Shown: positions 42,630 through 52,419, counted from the stretch's first letter. The stretch: DNA of 64,000 bases from JANXUC01 sp043782485 (GCA_043782485.1 JAYWAL010000064.1:1-64000), one strand, 5' to 3'. Translations and numbers: made by a program. The notes: a model not told the origin generated them from the letters alone.

Positions 42630-44903
42630 TTGCCCGCCCAAACTCCAAATCGCCCTGATCCTCCGCGTGGCCGCGCAGCCGTGCTTTGGCTGGCAATCGG
42701 AACGTTTTTGCTCTTTGCCGTCGCCATTTCCCAGACCGCTTTCAACCTAAAATTCATTCAGCCCGATAACAACACGCTGGGATATGCGGCGCTTTCCGGG
42801 CTGATTTTTCTGTTGCTGCTGGCGATGACTTTTGTGCTCCTGCGCAACCTCTTGAAGCTCTACGGAGACCGGCAGCTCGGGGTACTCGGGTCAAAATTCC
42901 GGGCGCGCATGGTGCTGATGGTGCTGCTGCTCTCGCTGCTGCCGGTGATGGCACAGTTTGGTTTTGCCCGGCTGTTACTGAATCGTTCCATCGATAAGTG
43001 GTTCTCCCGGCCCGTGGAAGAGGTCCGGAAAGACACGCAGGCAGTGGCGTCGTTGATGGTGGGCTACGCCGGGCAGAACGCGCAATCCGAGGCCAGCTCA
43101 ATCGCATCGGCACAGGACCTGCGGTGGGCGTTCTCTTCCGGAGACTTTTCCGGTGCGGCCAACGAATTTCGGAAGCATGAAGCCACTCTGCAAGGGGGCT
43201 TCGTCGTGGCGCTGATTGATGGAGAGCTGAAGGCGAGTCAGAACGTGCCCGGAAGTTGGCCGCTGCGGGACCTAAAGATTCCCGCGCATCAGGGTGCGGT
43301 TGCCGGTCCGGCTCATTTTCAATTCGGCAAGGCCGAATACATTCTGGCAGCGGCGCCGGTTGGGGAGCACGGCCTAATCCTGGTGGGAATGCCTTTGCCT
43401 CTGGAGTTTTCCAGCACAGTGCGGGAACTGGACGAAAGCGAGCAACGCTACATCGAACTGAGCCGCGAACGGAAACTGCTGAGCCGCACCTATATGTCGC
43501 AGCTGCTGCTCATCACCTTGCTGGTGCTGTTTGCCGCCATGTGGCTCGCCATGTTCCTGGCTAAACTAGTTACGCGACCGGTGGAAGCACTGGGCGAGGC
43601 CATGCAGGCTGTTTCACGCGGCCAATTGAACTACCGCGTGGAAGTTAGCGCCGCCGACGAACTCGGCGATCTAGTGCGATCGTTCAACCGCATGGCGTCC
43701 GAACTTGAGAGCAGCCGTTCCCAGATCGAACTGGCTGGACGCGAACTTGCCGATGCCAATTCCGCACTGGAGCGCCGCCGCCACTACATTGAAACCTTGG
43801 TTGAAAGCATCCCGACCGGCGTCGTCTCGCTGGCAGCGGAAGGCACCATCCACCATGCGAACCATGCCTTCGTGCGCATGCTGCATCCCGCTGATGCCAT
43901 CCCCCCAGAGCCAGCCGCGTTATACGGATCGACTTTGCCGCTCATTTTGCCAGACGAGTCAATGGAAGAAATTAGGCCGCTCATGCGGCGAGCCGAGCGC
44001 ATGGGAATGGCTTCGGCGCAAATGGAAATCACAGTGGCGCGGAAGACTTTGACCGTTGCCGTTACGGTCTCGACGCTCGACTACCAAGGCCAACGGCTGG
44101 GTTATGTACTGGTGTTTGAAGACCTGTCCGATTTGCTGCAAGCGCAGAAACAGGCTGCCTGGCGGGAAGTGGCGCGGCGCGTGGCCCATGAAATCAAGAA
44201 TCCTCTGACTCCCATTGCGCTCTCCGCCGAGCGCATTCGGCGGCAACTGGAGCGCGGCCTGCCCATGGACGAAGCCTCTGTGACAGCCATTCGCAGCGGC
44301 TCGGAAACCATTTCCAGTTCGGTCGAGACCTTGCGGACTCTCGTGGACGAATTTGCCACCGTGGCACGGTTTCCCCGGGCCACGCCCCACCCCTGCGACG
44401 CACAGCAAGTCATCGCCAGCGCCCTGGCGATGTTTGACGGACGCTTGCAGGGCATTCGCATTCAATCCGCCGTCCCATCAGGACTGCCCAAAGTGATGGC
44501 CGACCCGGAAGCGCTCAAACGCGCACTCGCCAACCTGATCGACAATGCGGCCGAAGCGATGAAAGACTCCCTAATGCGCGAGATTCACCTTTCGGCAGGC
44601 CTGCTGCCTAGTCACGATACGATTGAGATCGTGGTCGCCGATACCGGCCACGGGGTTTCGCGCGAAGCCAAAGAAAAGCTGTTCCTTCCCTACTTTTCCA
44701 CCAAGCAGCGCGGAACTGGTCTCGGGCTTTCCATTGTCAGCCGAATTATTGAAGACCATCATGGTTCCATCCGCGTGGAGGAAAACTCCCCGGTCGGGAC
44801 GCGGTTTATTATTGAATTGCCGGTCGCCGAAGCCCCCGAGGTGGAACCGGTTGTCCCGGAAGCCGCCACACTCACGCAAAATGCCCAACATTCTGATCGT
44901 TGA
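42630..44903 (+). CDS. ntrY: NtrY-like sensor histidine kinase
   Basis: 757 residues from a TTG. Two N-terminal helices and a third (MVLMVLLLSLLPVMAQFGFA) flank a periplasmic domain, then another helix and a HAMP domain (KLVTRPVEALGEAMQAVSRG). A PAS region starts VESIPTGVVSLAAEG. The H-box is VAHEIKNPLTPIALSAERI, and the ATPase boxes are LIDNAAEAMKD and GTGLGLSIVSRI. NtrY senses an envelope or nitrogen/redox-related cue in other bacteria. It overlaps ntrX by 23 bases, so they form one unit. Confidence 0.85.
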   Translation: MPAQTPNRPDPPRGRAAVLWLAIGTFLLFAVAISQTAFNLKFIQPDNNTLGYAALSGLIFLLLLAMTFVLLRNLLKLYGDRQLGVLGSKFRARMVLMVLLLSLLPVMAQFGFARLLLNRSIDKWFSRPVEEVRKDTQAVASLMVGYAGQNAQSEASSIASAQDLRWAFSSGDFSGAANEFRKHEATLQGGFVVALIDGELKASQNVPGSWPLRDLKIPAHQGAVAGPAHFQFGKAEYILAAAPVGEHGLILVGMPLPLEFSSTVRELDESEQRYIELSRERKLLSRTYMSQLLLITLLVLFAAMWLAMFLAKLVTRPVEALGEAMQAVSRGQLNYRVEVSAADELGDLVRSFNRMASELESSRSQIELAGRELADANSALERRRHYIETLVESIPTGVVSLAAEGTIHHANHAFVRMLHPADAIPPEPAALYGSTLPLILPDESMEEIRPLMRRAERMGMASAQMEITVARKTLTVAVTVSTLDYQGQRLGYVLVFEDLSDLLQAQKQAAWREVARRVAHEIKNPLTPIALSAERIRRQLERGLPMDEASVTAIRSGSETISSSVETLRTLVDEFATVARFPRATPHPCDAQQVIASALAMFDGRLQGIRIQSAVPSGLPKVMADPEALKRALANLIDNAAEAMKDSLMREIHLSAGLLPSHDTIEIVVADTGHGVSREAKEKLFLPYFSTKQRGTGLGLSIVSRIIEDHHGSIRVEENSPVGTRFIIELPVAEAPEVEPVVPEAATLTQNAQHSDR

Positions 44904-46236
44904 CGACGAAGCCAGCATCCGCAAGATTCTTCTCGAAGTGCTCGGCGAGGAGGGCTATTCCGCCACCGCCGTGGACTCGGGCGAAGCGTGCCTGGAGGCG
45001 TTGCGCAAGCAGCCCAGCAGCGTCGTGCTGCTCGACATCTGGCTGCCGGGAGCAGACGGGCTGGATACCCTGCAAAAAATTCGCGAGCTGGAGAACCCGC
45101 CCGAAGTCGTCATGATTTCCGGTCACGGAACCATCGAAACAGCCGTCCGCGCCACCAAGCTGGGCGCATTTGATTTCCTCGAAAAGCCACTCTCGCTCGA
45201 CCGGACGCTGATTGTCCTCAAGAACGCCGTAGAGGCCCACCGGCTCCGCGCCGAGAATCGCGACCTGAAGAAGCAGACGGTGGTGCGCAGCCTGATCGTC
45301 GGCGACAGTGTGCCGATGAAGGCTCTGCGCCAGCAGATTGCCATTATGGCCCCGACCAATGGCCGCGTCCTGGTTTACGGCGAATCCGGCACCGGCAAAG
45401 AACTGGTGGCCCACGCAATCCACGCGCAAAGCCTGCGGAAAGACGGGCTATTTGTGGAGCTGAACTGCGCCGCAATTCCCGAAGAATTGATTGAGAGCGA
45501 GCTGTTTGGGCACCGGAAGGGTTCGTTCTCCGGGGCAGCCGCGGACAAGGAAGGCAAATTCCAGAAAGCGGACGGCGGCACACTCTTCCTGGACGAAGTT
45601 GGCGACATGAGCCTGACCACGCAATCCAAGGTTTTGCGGGCACTGGACGAAGGACGCGTGGCACCAGTCGGCGGAGAAGACTCCATTGTTGTGGATGTGC
45701 GCGTGATTGCCGCGACGAACAAGGATTTGGAGGAAGAAATTGCCCGCGGGAACTTCCGCGAAGACTTATTCTATCGCCTGAACGTTATTCCGTTCTTTGT
45801 CCCGCCGCTGCGCGAACACCCCGAAGACATTCCCCAGCTGGTCCGGCACTTTATGAAGGAGTTTTCCTCGGCCTACAGCCGCCGCCCCCGCGAAATTACC
45901 GATGATGCGGTGGACGTTCTGCTCCGCTATTCCTGGCCCGGGAACGTGCGGGAACTGCGCAATGTGATTGAACGCATCGTAATTATGAACCCTGCGGTGG
46001 CGCGCTTCGAGCGCAAACATCTGCCGCCGCTGGTCTATCGCGAAAGCGTGCGGCGACCGGCGGGCGCGGAGTTCACTACGCTGCATGACGCGCGAGCGGC
46101 CTACGAGAAGGACTTTATCCTCAAGAAGCTGGATGAAAACCACGGCAACGTGAGCCGCACAGCGGAATTACTAGGATTGGAACGCAGCCATCTCTACCGG
46201 AAAATGAAGGGCTTGGGGATTGCGGTGAAAGAGTAA
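44881..46236 (+). CDS. ntrX: NtrX-like sigma-54-family response regulator
   Basis: 451 residues from the ATG at 44881; the open frame extends upstream but overlaps ntrY out of context. The receiver domain has phospho-acceptor D52 in VVLLDIWLPG. The AAA+ domain has GESGTGKE and GGTLFLDEVGDM. The sigma-54 contact loop is GSFSGA instead of GAFTGA. A Fis-type HTH ends it (GNVSRTAELLGLERSHLYRK). It acts with NtrY. The altered loop raises the question of whether it activates sigma-54 or works as a DNA-binding repressor or activator of another kind. Confidence 0.87.
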   Translation: MPNILIVDDEASIRKILLEVLGEEGYSATAVDSGEACLEALRKQPSSVVLLDIWLPGADGLDTLQKIRELENPPEVVMISGHGTIETAVRATKLGAFDFLEKPLSLDRTLIVLKNAVEAHRLRAENRDLKKQTVVRSLIVGDSVPMKALRQQIAIMAPTNGRVLVYGESGTGKELVAHAIHAQSLRKDGLFVELNCAAIPEELIESELFGHRKGSFSGAAADKEGKFQKADGGTLFLDEVGDMSLTTQSKVLRALDEGRVAPVGGEDSIVVDVRVIAATNKDLEEEIARGNFREDLFYRLNVIPFFVPPLREHPEDIPQLVRHFMKEFSSAYSRRPREITDDAVDVLLRYSWPGNVRELRNVIERIVIMNPAVARFERKHLPPLVYRESVRRPAGAEFTTLHDARAAYEKDFILKKLDENHGNVSRTAELLGLERSHLYRKMKGLGIAVKE

Positions 46237-46240
46237 CGGT

Positions 46241-46681
46241 CTACCGCTTAACCATGTGAATCTCGGTCCCATTCTTGTGATACCGAACTTCATCCATCAA
46301 CTGGTTCATCAGATAGACGCCACGGCCGTGGTCCGAGAATATGTTTTCCGCAGCCGTCGGTGTTGGCACGGATGCCGGATCAAACCCAGTTCCTGGATCG
46401 CGCACCACAATCACCACGCCGCGCTTGTCATCGCAAACCACGCAGCACTCCACCGTCTTGGTGGGATCGCACTGGCACCCATGAACCACCGCGTTGGCTA
46501 GGGCCTCCGAGAGAGCCAGTTCAATCGCGTCTTCTTTACCGGCCACGCGGTTGGTTTTCCGCACTTCGGCCATGATTTTCTGCACAGCGGGATCTACCGC
46601 CTCGCGCCTTGCGGGCAGCGTTAAATCCAATTGCATCCGGAACCGATTTACGTCTTTCCGCACCGCGGTCTTCTTGGCCAT
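46241..46681 (-). CDS. RsbW-like anti-sigma/serine kinase (GHKL ATP-binding protein)
   Basis: 146 residues from the ATG at 46681, which has GGAGAA immediately upstream; a TTG six codons earlier is less likely. The HATPase_c_2 motifs are ELALSEALANAVVHG (N box), VRDPGTGFDP (G1) and SDHGRGVYLMNQLMDEV (G2). Family members phosphorylate anti-anti-sigma factors or bind sigma factors. No partner is adjacent. It converges on ntrX with only 4 bases between stops. Confidence 0.8.
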   Translation of the reverse strand: MAKKTAVRKDVNRFRMQLDLTLPARREAVDPAVQKIMAEVRKTNRVAGKEDAIELALSEALANAVVHGCQCDPTKTVECCVVCDDKRGVVIVVRDPGTGFDPASVPTPTAAENIFSDHGRGVYLMNQLMDEVRYHKNGTEIHMVKR

Positions 46682-46804
46682 GGGCTTCTCCGGTTCCAAC
46701 TACCAGCGCATCTAGTTCGATGCAGAATGCTCTATTTGGATGCTATCGGCATTTCCCCCTTGCGGGCAAATTACCGAGGGGAAGCATCCGGTGTTACTGG
46801 AGTA

Positions 46805-47734
46805 TCACTTACGTGCCACTAAATTTTCAAGCTGCCGCTGCCAATCCAGGCCATCGACAAAGCGCTCGGAATCGCGCCATTTCGGTTCCACCTTCACAAA
46901 AAGCTGCAAAAACACCTTGGTTTCGACCAATTTTTCGATTTCCAGGCGGGCTTTGGTGCCAATCAACTTCAACATTTGGCCCCCTTTTCCCACCAAAATT
47001 GCCTTTTGCCCTTCCCGCTCACAGAAGATGGCGGCGGCTATGCGGGTCAGCTTCTTGCCTTCCACAAATTCCTCGATAACAACGGCGGTGGAGTGAGGAA
47101 CCTCTTCCTTGGTGTGATGCAGCACCTGCTCACGAATCGCTTCCGACACCATAAAGCGCATGGGCAGGTCAGTAATTTGATCCTCGGGAAAATAACGAGG
47201 CCCTTGCGGGAGGGTGCGAATCGTCGCTTCCAGCAATGTTTCGATCCCATCTTTTCGCAACGCGGAAATCGGAACAATTTCCAGAAACTTCATGCGCTCG
47301 CTATATTGCCCAATCACTGGCAGAAGCTTTTGCTTGTCGAGCAAATCAATTTTGTTGAGCAGCAGGAAAACCGGCGTGCCGGACTTCTTCGCCATTTCGA
47401 TCAGGAATTCATCGCCCTGGTCCACTTTCTTGGTGGCATCGCAGATTAGGTAAATGAGATCGCAGCCTTCCAGCGCGCCATGCACTTCGCGCATCATTTT
47501 TTTGCCCAGCGAAGAATCCGCCTTGTGTACGCCGGGCGTGTCGATCAAGATGATCTGCGCCGCCAGCTGACCTTTTTTCTTCGGAATATTGACGATTCCC
47601 TGCACGCGAGTGCGCGTGGTCTGCGGCTTGGGGCTGACGATGGCGAGCTTCTGACCAGCCAGCGCGTTCAACAGCGTGGACTTTCCGGCGTTCGGCTTTC
47701 CGAGAATACAAACAAATCCTGATCGAATGGGCAT
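46805..47734 (-). CDS. era: GTPase Era
   Basis: 309 residues. G1 is GKPNAGKS at 12-19, G3 DTPG in LIDTPGVHKA, and G4 NKID in LLNKIDLL. A C-terminal KH domain carries ILVGKGGQMLKLIGTKARLE. Era binds the 3' end of 16S rRNA and helps 30S assembly. It is the last gene of phoH-ybeY-corC-era, an arrangement typical of bacteria. Confidence 0.95.
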   Translation of the reverse strand: MPIRSGFVCILGKPNAGKSTLLNALAGQKLAIVSPKPQTTRTRVQGIVNIPKKKGQLAAQIILIDTPGVHKADSSLGKKMMREVHGALEGCDLIYLICDATKKVDQGDEFLIEMAKKSGTPVFLLLNKIDLLDKQKLLPVIGQYSERMKFLEIVPISALRKDGIETLLEATIRTLPQGPRYFPEDQITDLPMRFMVSEAIREQVLHHTKEEVPHSTAVVIEEFVEGKKLTRIAAAIFCEREGQKAILVGKGGQMLKLIGTKARLEIEKLVETKVFLQLFVKVEPKWRDSERFVDGLDWQRQLENLVARK

Positions 47735-47737
47735 CCG

Positions 47738-49027
47738 CTACTCTCCGCCCGCTTGTTCTGCACTGAGACGCAGCTCGGGCGGCTGAATCGAGGTAATGCG
47801 GACGCGCTCAACGCGACGATCCGTAGCTTCCAAAACTTCAAAGCGCAGGCCGCCATCTTCGATAACTTCCCCGCGCTGCGGTATCCGTCCGGCCAACTCA
47901 CTGACTAACCCCGCCACCGTAGCCGCTTCTTTGCCTTCGGGGCGCTCGCCAAAGAGTTCCGTCAGGCGGTCAACGTCCGTATTGCCCAGCACGACATAGG
48001 AGGAATCGCTTTCGCGCTCCACGTTCGTGTGCTTGTCGTGGTCATCGTGAATCTCTCCGACGATTTCCTCAACCAGGTCTTCAATGGTAACCAGGCCAGC
48101 CACGCTGCCATATTCATCCACAACAATCGCCATGCGGATGTTGTTCTTCTGCATCTCGCGCAAAAGCTCATTGCTGCGGCGCGTTTCCGGAACAAAATGG
48201 ACATCCTTGCGCATCAGCGTGTCCACCGTCCGCTTCGCCGCTTCACTGTCGGAAACCTGGAGCACATCCTGCGCGCTGAGAATGCCCTTGATGTTGTGGA
48301 TGGACCCTTCGTAGACAGGAACTCGGGAAAGGGGTTTAGCCTTCAGCAGGTCGACCAGCTGCTCGACCGTCGCGGTCACAGGAACGGCCACCATCTCCGG
48401 GCGCGGCTTCATGATTTCGCGAACGGTTTTTTCGCCGAACTCCACCACCGACTGAATCAAGTGGCGATCTTCCTCTTGCAGAATTCCCTCTTCTTGCCCC
48501 GCCTCAATCAGCGCGTCCACGGCCTCGGCCTGCGTTTCGGGCTGCTCGTCGGAATGGGCCTTGGTCAGCGCCGTCACCGACTGCACAAAGCCAACGACCA
48601 GCGTGACCGGAAGGCTCAAGTAAATCAGGAAACGCAGGAGCAGACCGCACCGGCCGAGCCAGCGGCCCTCCGTGCGGGCGAAGAGCACGAATGGCAACAC
48701 CCGATTGAAAATTACCACAATCAGAACAATCAGCGCGGCGGCTTCGGCAATTTCGGGCGGACTCCATGGATTGATGCCGAATAGCGTATAGCCCACGATT
48801 AGCGTGATCGCGGCCGTCATCAGCTGCACCCAGATGGCGATGGCTAAGCGCGCGCGGTCGCGGTTGATGCCCAGGCGCGGCTCCACCAGGTTCTCAAAAG
48901 AGTCAATATTGTCCTGGAACTCGCGGGAGAGAAACTTCCCCATTTCCGCATACAGGCGATCCACATACGAAACCAGCGCCAGCAAAAACAGCAGCATCAC
49001 GAAAACGAGAATGAGGGCGAGGTTCAC
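47738..49027 (-). CDS. CorC/HlyC-type CBS-domain membrane protein
   Basis: 429 residues: a membrane region of about four helices with an unusual soluble loop, then two CBS domains (VREIMKPRPEMVAVPVTATV and AIVVDEYGSVAGLVTIEDLV) and a CorC_HlyC domain (LTELFGERPEGKEAATVAGL). It begins within the ybeY stop (ATGA overlap) and ends 3 bases before era. This neighbourhood is conserved widely, linking the gene to ion homeostasis near ribosome-maturation genes. A paralogue is at 25139-26506. Confidence 0.85.
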   Translation of the reverse strand: MNLALILVFVMLLFLLALVSYVDRLYAEMGKFLSREFQDNIDSFENLVEPRLGINRDRARLAIAIWVQLMTAAITLIVGYTLFGINPWSPPEIAEAAALIVLIVVIFNRVLPFVLFARTEGRWLGRCGLLLRFLIYLSLPVTLVVGFVQSVTALTKAHSDEQPETQAEAVDALIEAGQEEGILQEEDRHLIQSVVEFGEKTVREIMKPRPEMVAVPVTATVEQLVDLLKAKPLSRVPVYEGSIHNIKGILSAQDVLQVSDSEAAKRTVDTLMRKDVHFVPETRRSNELLREMQKNNIRMAIVVDEYGSVAGLVTIEDLVEEIVGEIHDDHDKHTNVERESDSSYVVLGNTDVDRLTELFGERPEGKEAATVAGLVSELAGRIPQRGEVIEDGGLRFEVLEATDRRVERVRITSIQPPELRLSAEQAGGE

Positions 49028-49476
49028 GACTTCCGCCTGGCCCGTGGCGCGGCACGGGCGATCAACGCCATCGGCAGTTTCATATCCAGCCGCAATCGGG
49101 CTTCCTTGCGCGCCATCGTCCCTTGGTCCGTCTCGTGGTCGTATCCCGCCAAATGCAGCGCTCCGTGTAAAACCAGAATCTTAATCTCTTCGCTCAGGGT
49201 ATGCCCCAATTGCGCCGCGTTCGCCCGCGCAATGTCCGCGGAAATGGCCAGGTCGCCAGCCAGTTTTCCCGGTAAACCCGGCACGGCGGAAAACGACAAC
49301 ACATCCGTGGCCACATCTTTCCCGCGGAAACGGCGATTCAAGCTGCGCATTTCAAGGTTGTTGGTGATCAACACATTCACGGTTCCCTTGAGCTTCACTG
49401 CCCCGCATGCCTTCCGCACAAAACGCTCCAACAAGGCTGCGGTCGCTCCCGGTATTCGCTTTTTCAAAAGAACCAT
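49024..49476 (-). CDS. ybeY: Endoribonuclease YbeY
   Basis: 150 residues. The zinc-binding triad HGALHLAGYDH (three His) is intact, and LNRRFRGKDVATDVLSF is the conserved first motif. YbeY takes part in 16S rRNA 3' end maturation and ribosome quality control. It is 27 bases downstream of phoH and overlaps the next gene by four bases. Confidence 0.93.
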   Translation of the reverse strand: MVLLKKRIPGATAALLERFVRKACGAVKLKGTVNVLITNNLEMRSLNRRFRGKDVATDVLSFSAVPGLPGKLAGDLAISADIARANAAQLGHTLSEEIKILVLHGALHLAGYDHETDQGTMARKEARLRLDMKLPMALIARAAPRARRKS

Positions 49477-49503
49477 AGGTGATGGCGAGAATTTTACCTG
49501 CTT

Positions 49504-50541
49504 TTACTCGGACGCGGGCGCGGCAGCCCCTGCCGGCTTGGAGGCGGCGTCGCTCTTAGGCTTTGGCTCCAGCGCCAAAGATAGCTGCGTGGCCCCTTGC
49601 TGCGTCTTGTATTCGTCGTAGGCCCGCACAATTCGCTGCACTAACTGGTGACGCACCACGTCGGTCTCGTCAAAGTGCACAAAATTAATTCCTTCCACAT
49701 TCTTCAGCGCTTCCATGGCCTCCAGTAGGCCACTGCGCTTGGCGTTGGGCAAGTCAATCTGCGTGATGTCGCCCGTAATCACCGCCTTCGAACCGAAGCC
49801 AAGTCGCGTCACAAACATCTTCATTTGCTCGGTGGTGGTGTTCTGTGCCTCGTCCATGATGACGAACGAATCATTCAAAGTGCGTCCACGCATGAACGCA
49901 ATCGGAGCAATTTCGATGACATTCTTTTCCAGATAGCGTTCAACTTTTTCGGGATCCAGCAAGTCGTAGAGCGCGTCATACAAAGGCCGCAGGTAAGGAT
50001 CGATTTTGTCCTGCAACGTTCCGGGCAAAAACCCGAGGCGCTCGCCAGCTTCCACCGCTGGACGGGCCAGAATGATGCGACTGACCTTCTTCGCCAGCAG
50101 CGCGGAAATGGCCATCGCCACCGCCAGGTAAGTCTTACCTGTTCCGGCCGGCCCAATGCCAAAAACCATGTCGTGCTTTTCAATCGCGTCCAGGTAGCGA
50201 CGCTGATTGACGGTCTTCGGCTGCACCATGCGCCGACCCTGCGCCCGCTGCTTGCCCGCTTCGGCCAGCCCGCGCAGAGTCGCGGTCGCATCGGAGACAA
50301 CTACGCGCAACATACTGCCCAAGTCGCCATTCGAAAATTGGAACCCGGACTTCTGAAGAAACACATAGTCGGCGAACACCTGCTCAGCTCGCGAAACGTC
50401 CTTGGCCGCGCCTTCAATCTCAATCCCGCTGGCGCGCAGGTCGATGGCCACGTTCAGGCCGTCTTCGAGCACGTGCAGGTTTTCATCCCGCGTGCCGAAC
50501 AGCGTCTCGATATTCGCGCCAACTTCAATGCTCTTCTTCAT
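49504..50541 (-). CDS. phoH: PhoH-family ATPase
   Basis: 345 residues with an N-terminal KH-like region (about 1-100), then the PhoH domain: GIGPAGTGKTYLAVAMA (Walker A), RPAVEAGERLGFLPG and FVIMDEAQNTTTEQMKMF (Walker B). PhoH proteins (YbeZ in E. coli) interact with YbeY and are RNA-helicase-like. A Pro/Ala-rich tail of about 20 residues is extra. First gene of the operon running to era. Confidence 0.92.
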   Translation of the reverse strand: MKKSIEVGANIETLFGTRDENLHVLEDGLNVAIDLRASGIEIEGAAKDVSRAEQVFADYVFLQKSGFQFSNGDLGSMLRVVVSDATATLRGLAEAGKQRAQGRRMVQPKTVNQRRYLDAIEKHDMVFGIGPAGTGKTYLAVAMAISALLAKKVSRIILARPAVEAGERLGFLPGTLQDKIDPYLRPLYDALYDLLDPEKVERYLEKNVIEIAPIAFMRGRTLNDSFVIMDEAQNTTTEQMKMFVTRLGFGSKAVITGDITQIDLPNAKRSGLLEAMEALKNVEGINFVHFDETDVVRHQLVQRIVRAYDEYKTQQGATQLSLALEPKPKSDAASKPAGAAAPASE

Positions 50542-50880
50542 GGCCTCTTCTTCTTCGTGAAATCCCTGTCGTTGTTTCGCACCATAGCAAACGCGCGCGA
50601 AAACACCGCGTGGGCTGGAACTTCAACAAACAAATCATCTCTTGAGATGGAGGGAACCGGGGCTTCGGCCACCACAATGGAGGCAACAACCATTGCTGTA
50701 AGGTTACGCTGGGGGCGCAAACAGAGTCAATTACCGCTCGGCAGTTGGCAACCAAACCCGCGCCCCGCTGCATCGGCTTGCGCACACCTCAAATAGGTTT
50801 GTCTCACCTCCCTGTAACATCATCTCGGGTCCGCGCTAACGGGTTTCATATCTTCACAAAGCATTGCTGTCAGCACCAGG
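50542..50880. other. Intergenic stretch upstream of phoH
   Basis: About 340 bases with no ORF that looks coding and no clear hairpin or promoter consensus. It should hold the promoter of the minus-strand phoH operon. It borders directly on the aminotransferase remnant. Confidence 0.4.
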
Positions 50881-51246
50881 GATACAGAGGTCGGCGCACT
50901 CTATTCCGAGCACGTGAATCCGCAGTGGGTTCGCTTGTCCCTCCGCGGCTTTGAGATGGTCAAAGCCGTTCATGGCGCAGGTCTGCTTTGCGGCCTTGAG
51001 TTTGCCTCCCCCAAGTCGCTGAAGTTGCGCATCCCCTTCGAGGCGTTTATGCACATCCATCCCGTAATGTTCGGCCAAATCCTGGTCATACGCCTGTTTC
51101 GCGACAGCGGCATTCTCACCCAATTCTGTGGCAACAACTTTATGGTGCTGAAGGCTGCGCCACCGCTGGTCGTCAGCGACCTCCAAATTGATGATTTCGT
51201 TGCCGCCATTCACCAAGGTGGTCGAATTGGCGCATTCCTCCACTGA
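50881..51246 (+). pseudogene. Class-III aminotransferase C-terminal remnant
   Basis: The frame reads EMVKAVHGAGLLCGLEFASP, LKLRIPFEAFM, LFRDSGILTQFCGNN and MVLKAAPPLVVSDLQIDDFV. These follow the C-terminal small-domain order of acetylornithine/ornithine-type PLP aminotransferases (GLGLLxGIEF, ILTQ, N, PPLVI). Only about the last 100 residues of a 430-residue enzyme remain; the PLP lysine and the cofactor domain are missing. It cannot be active. A GTG at 50914 could still permit translation of a fragment. Confidence 0.7.
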
Positions 51247-51357
51247 ATTTTGGTCGGAGGCTCTGGGACTTGCGCGACGTGCCATCCGCATCTAATAGAC
51301 TGATCAAGTCAACCACGGTTGGCATTACTGGCCCAATTCCTGAGGACACACAAGAAA

Positions 51358-52419
51358 ATGCAGATCATCAGCGCCCAGAGCGCTTTCCCGAAAGACTACT
51401 ACCCGCAAGACGTGCTCTTTGATGCCCTCCAAGCCTACTGGGGTGGTCGACTGGAGAAACCGGAAGTCCTCCGCCGTCTTTATAACAACGTCGGCGTCGA
51501 CGGCCGCTATCTTTCGATTCCCATCGACGAGTATCCGAAGCTGCGCGGCTGGGGCGAGGCCAACGACCACTGGATTCGCACCGCGCTCGACCTCGGTGAG
51601 CAAGCCATCGCCGGTGCGGCGGCAGCCGCAGCGCTGGATGTTCGCGAGATCAGGGCTATTTTTTTTACTTCCGTAACGGGAATCTCCGCTCCTTCCATTG
51701 ATGCTTTGCTGGTGAACCGGATGGGGCTGTCCCCAAATATCCGCCGCACCCCAATCTTTGGTTTAGGATGCGTTGCCGGAGCCGCTGGTATTTCCCGTGC
51801 CGCGGACTACGTCCGCGCCTATCCCGACCAGGTAGCTGTCGTACTGGCCGTCGAACTCTGTTCCCTCACCATTCAGCGGGAAGATCTCTCCATGGCCAAC
51901 CTGATTGCCTCTGGACTATTCGGCGATGGCGCCGCTGCCGTCCTGGTAGCGGGCGCGGACCGCAAGCTCGAGCGCGCCCCCGCCGGACCGAAAATTCTTG
52001 GCACCAAATCCGTGTTCTATCCCGCCACCGAAGCCATGATGGGCTGGACTATTTCCGAAAAGGGCTTTTCCATCGTGCTCTCTCCGGAAGTTCCCAGTCT
52101 TATCGAAGGACAGCTGGGTGCGGATGTGGACCGCTTCTTCGCCGAACTGGGACGCAACCGCGCCGACGTTCAAAGCTGGGTACTCCACACTGGCGGCCCC
52201 AAAGTTCTTCAGGCCACAGCAGCAGCGCTGGGGCTCCAGAACAACGAACTGGCCGCTTCCTGGGACTGTCTGCGGCGCATGGGAAACCTATCCTCCGCTT
52301 CCGTCCTTTGTGTTCTTGAAGAAGTCGCACAAAACCGCCGTCCCCCGCCGGGCACGCTCGGTCTACTCGCCGCCATGGGTCCGGGCTTCTGCTCAGAGTT
52401 GGTGGCCATCGAGTGGTAA
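51358..52419 (+). CDS. Type III polyketide synthase (chalcone/stilbene synthase-like)
   Basis: 353 residues from the ATG at 51358 with TGAGGA upstream; a TTG at 51319 is less likely. The thiolase-fold catalytic triad is complete: C138 in FGLGCVAGAAG, H277 in WVLHTGGPKVLQA and N310 in RRMGNLSSASVL. The protein condenses malonyl-CoA units onto a CoA-linked starter, releasing a pyrone, resorcinol or similar. Chain-length and starter specificity cannot be read from sequence. The stop codon overlaps the FAD oxidoreductase start, so the two are coupled. Bacterial homologues often make alkylresorcinols, alkylpyrones or naphthalene-type compounds. Confidence 0.88.
   Translation: MQIISAQSAFPKDYYPQDVLFDALQAYWGGRLEKPEVLRRLYNNVGVDGRYLSIPIDEYPKLRGWGEANDHWIRTALDLGEQAIAGAAAAAALDVREIRAIFFTSVTGISAPSIDALLVNRMGLSPNIRRTPIFGLGCVAGAAGISRAADYVRAYPDQVAVVLAVELCSLTIQREDLSMANLIASGLFGDGAAAVLVAGADRKLERAPAGPKILGTKSVFYPATEAMMGWTISEKGFSIVLSPEVPSLIEGQLGADVDRFFAELGRNRADVQSWVLHTGGPKVLQATAAALGLQNNELAASWDCLRRMGNLSSASVLCVLEEVAQNRRPPPGTLGLLAAMGPGFCSELVAIEW

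Noticed and set aside
44623..44880. An 86-residue N-terminal extension of NtrX
   Set aside because: It overlaps the conserved ATPase end of NtrY; the ATG at 44881 begins exactly at the receiver domain.
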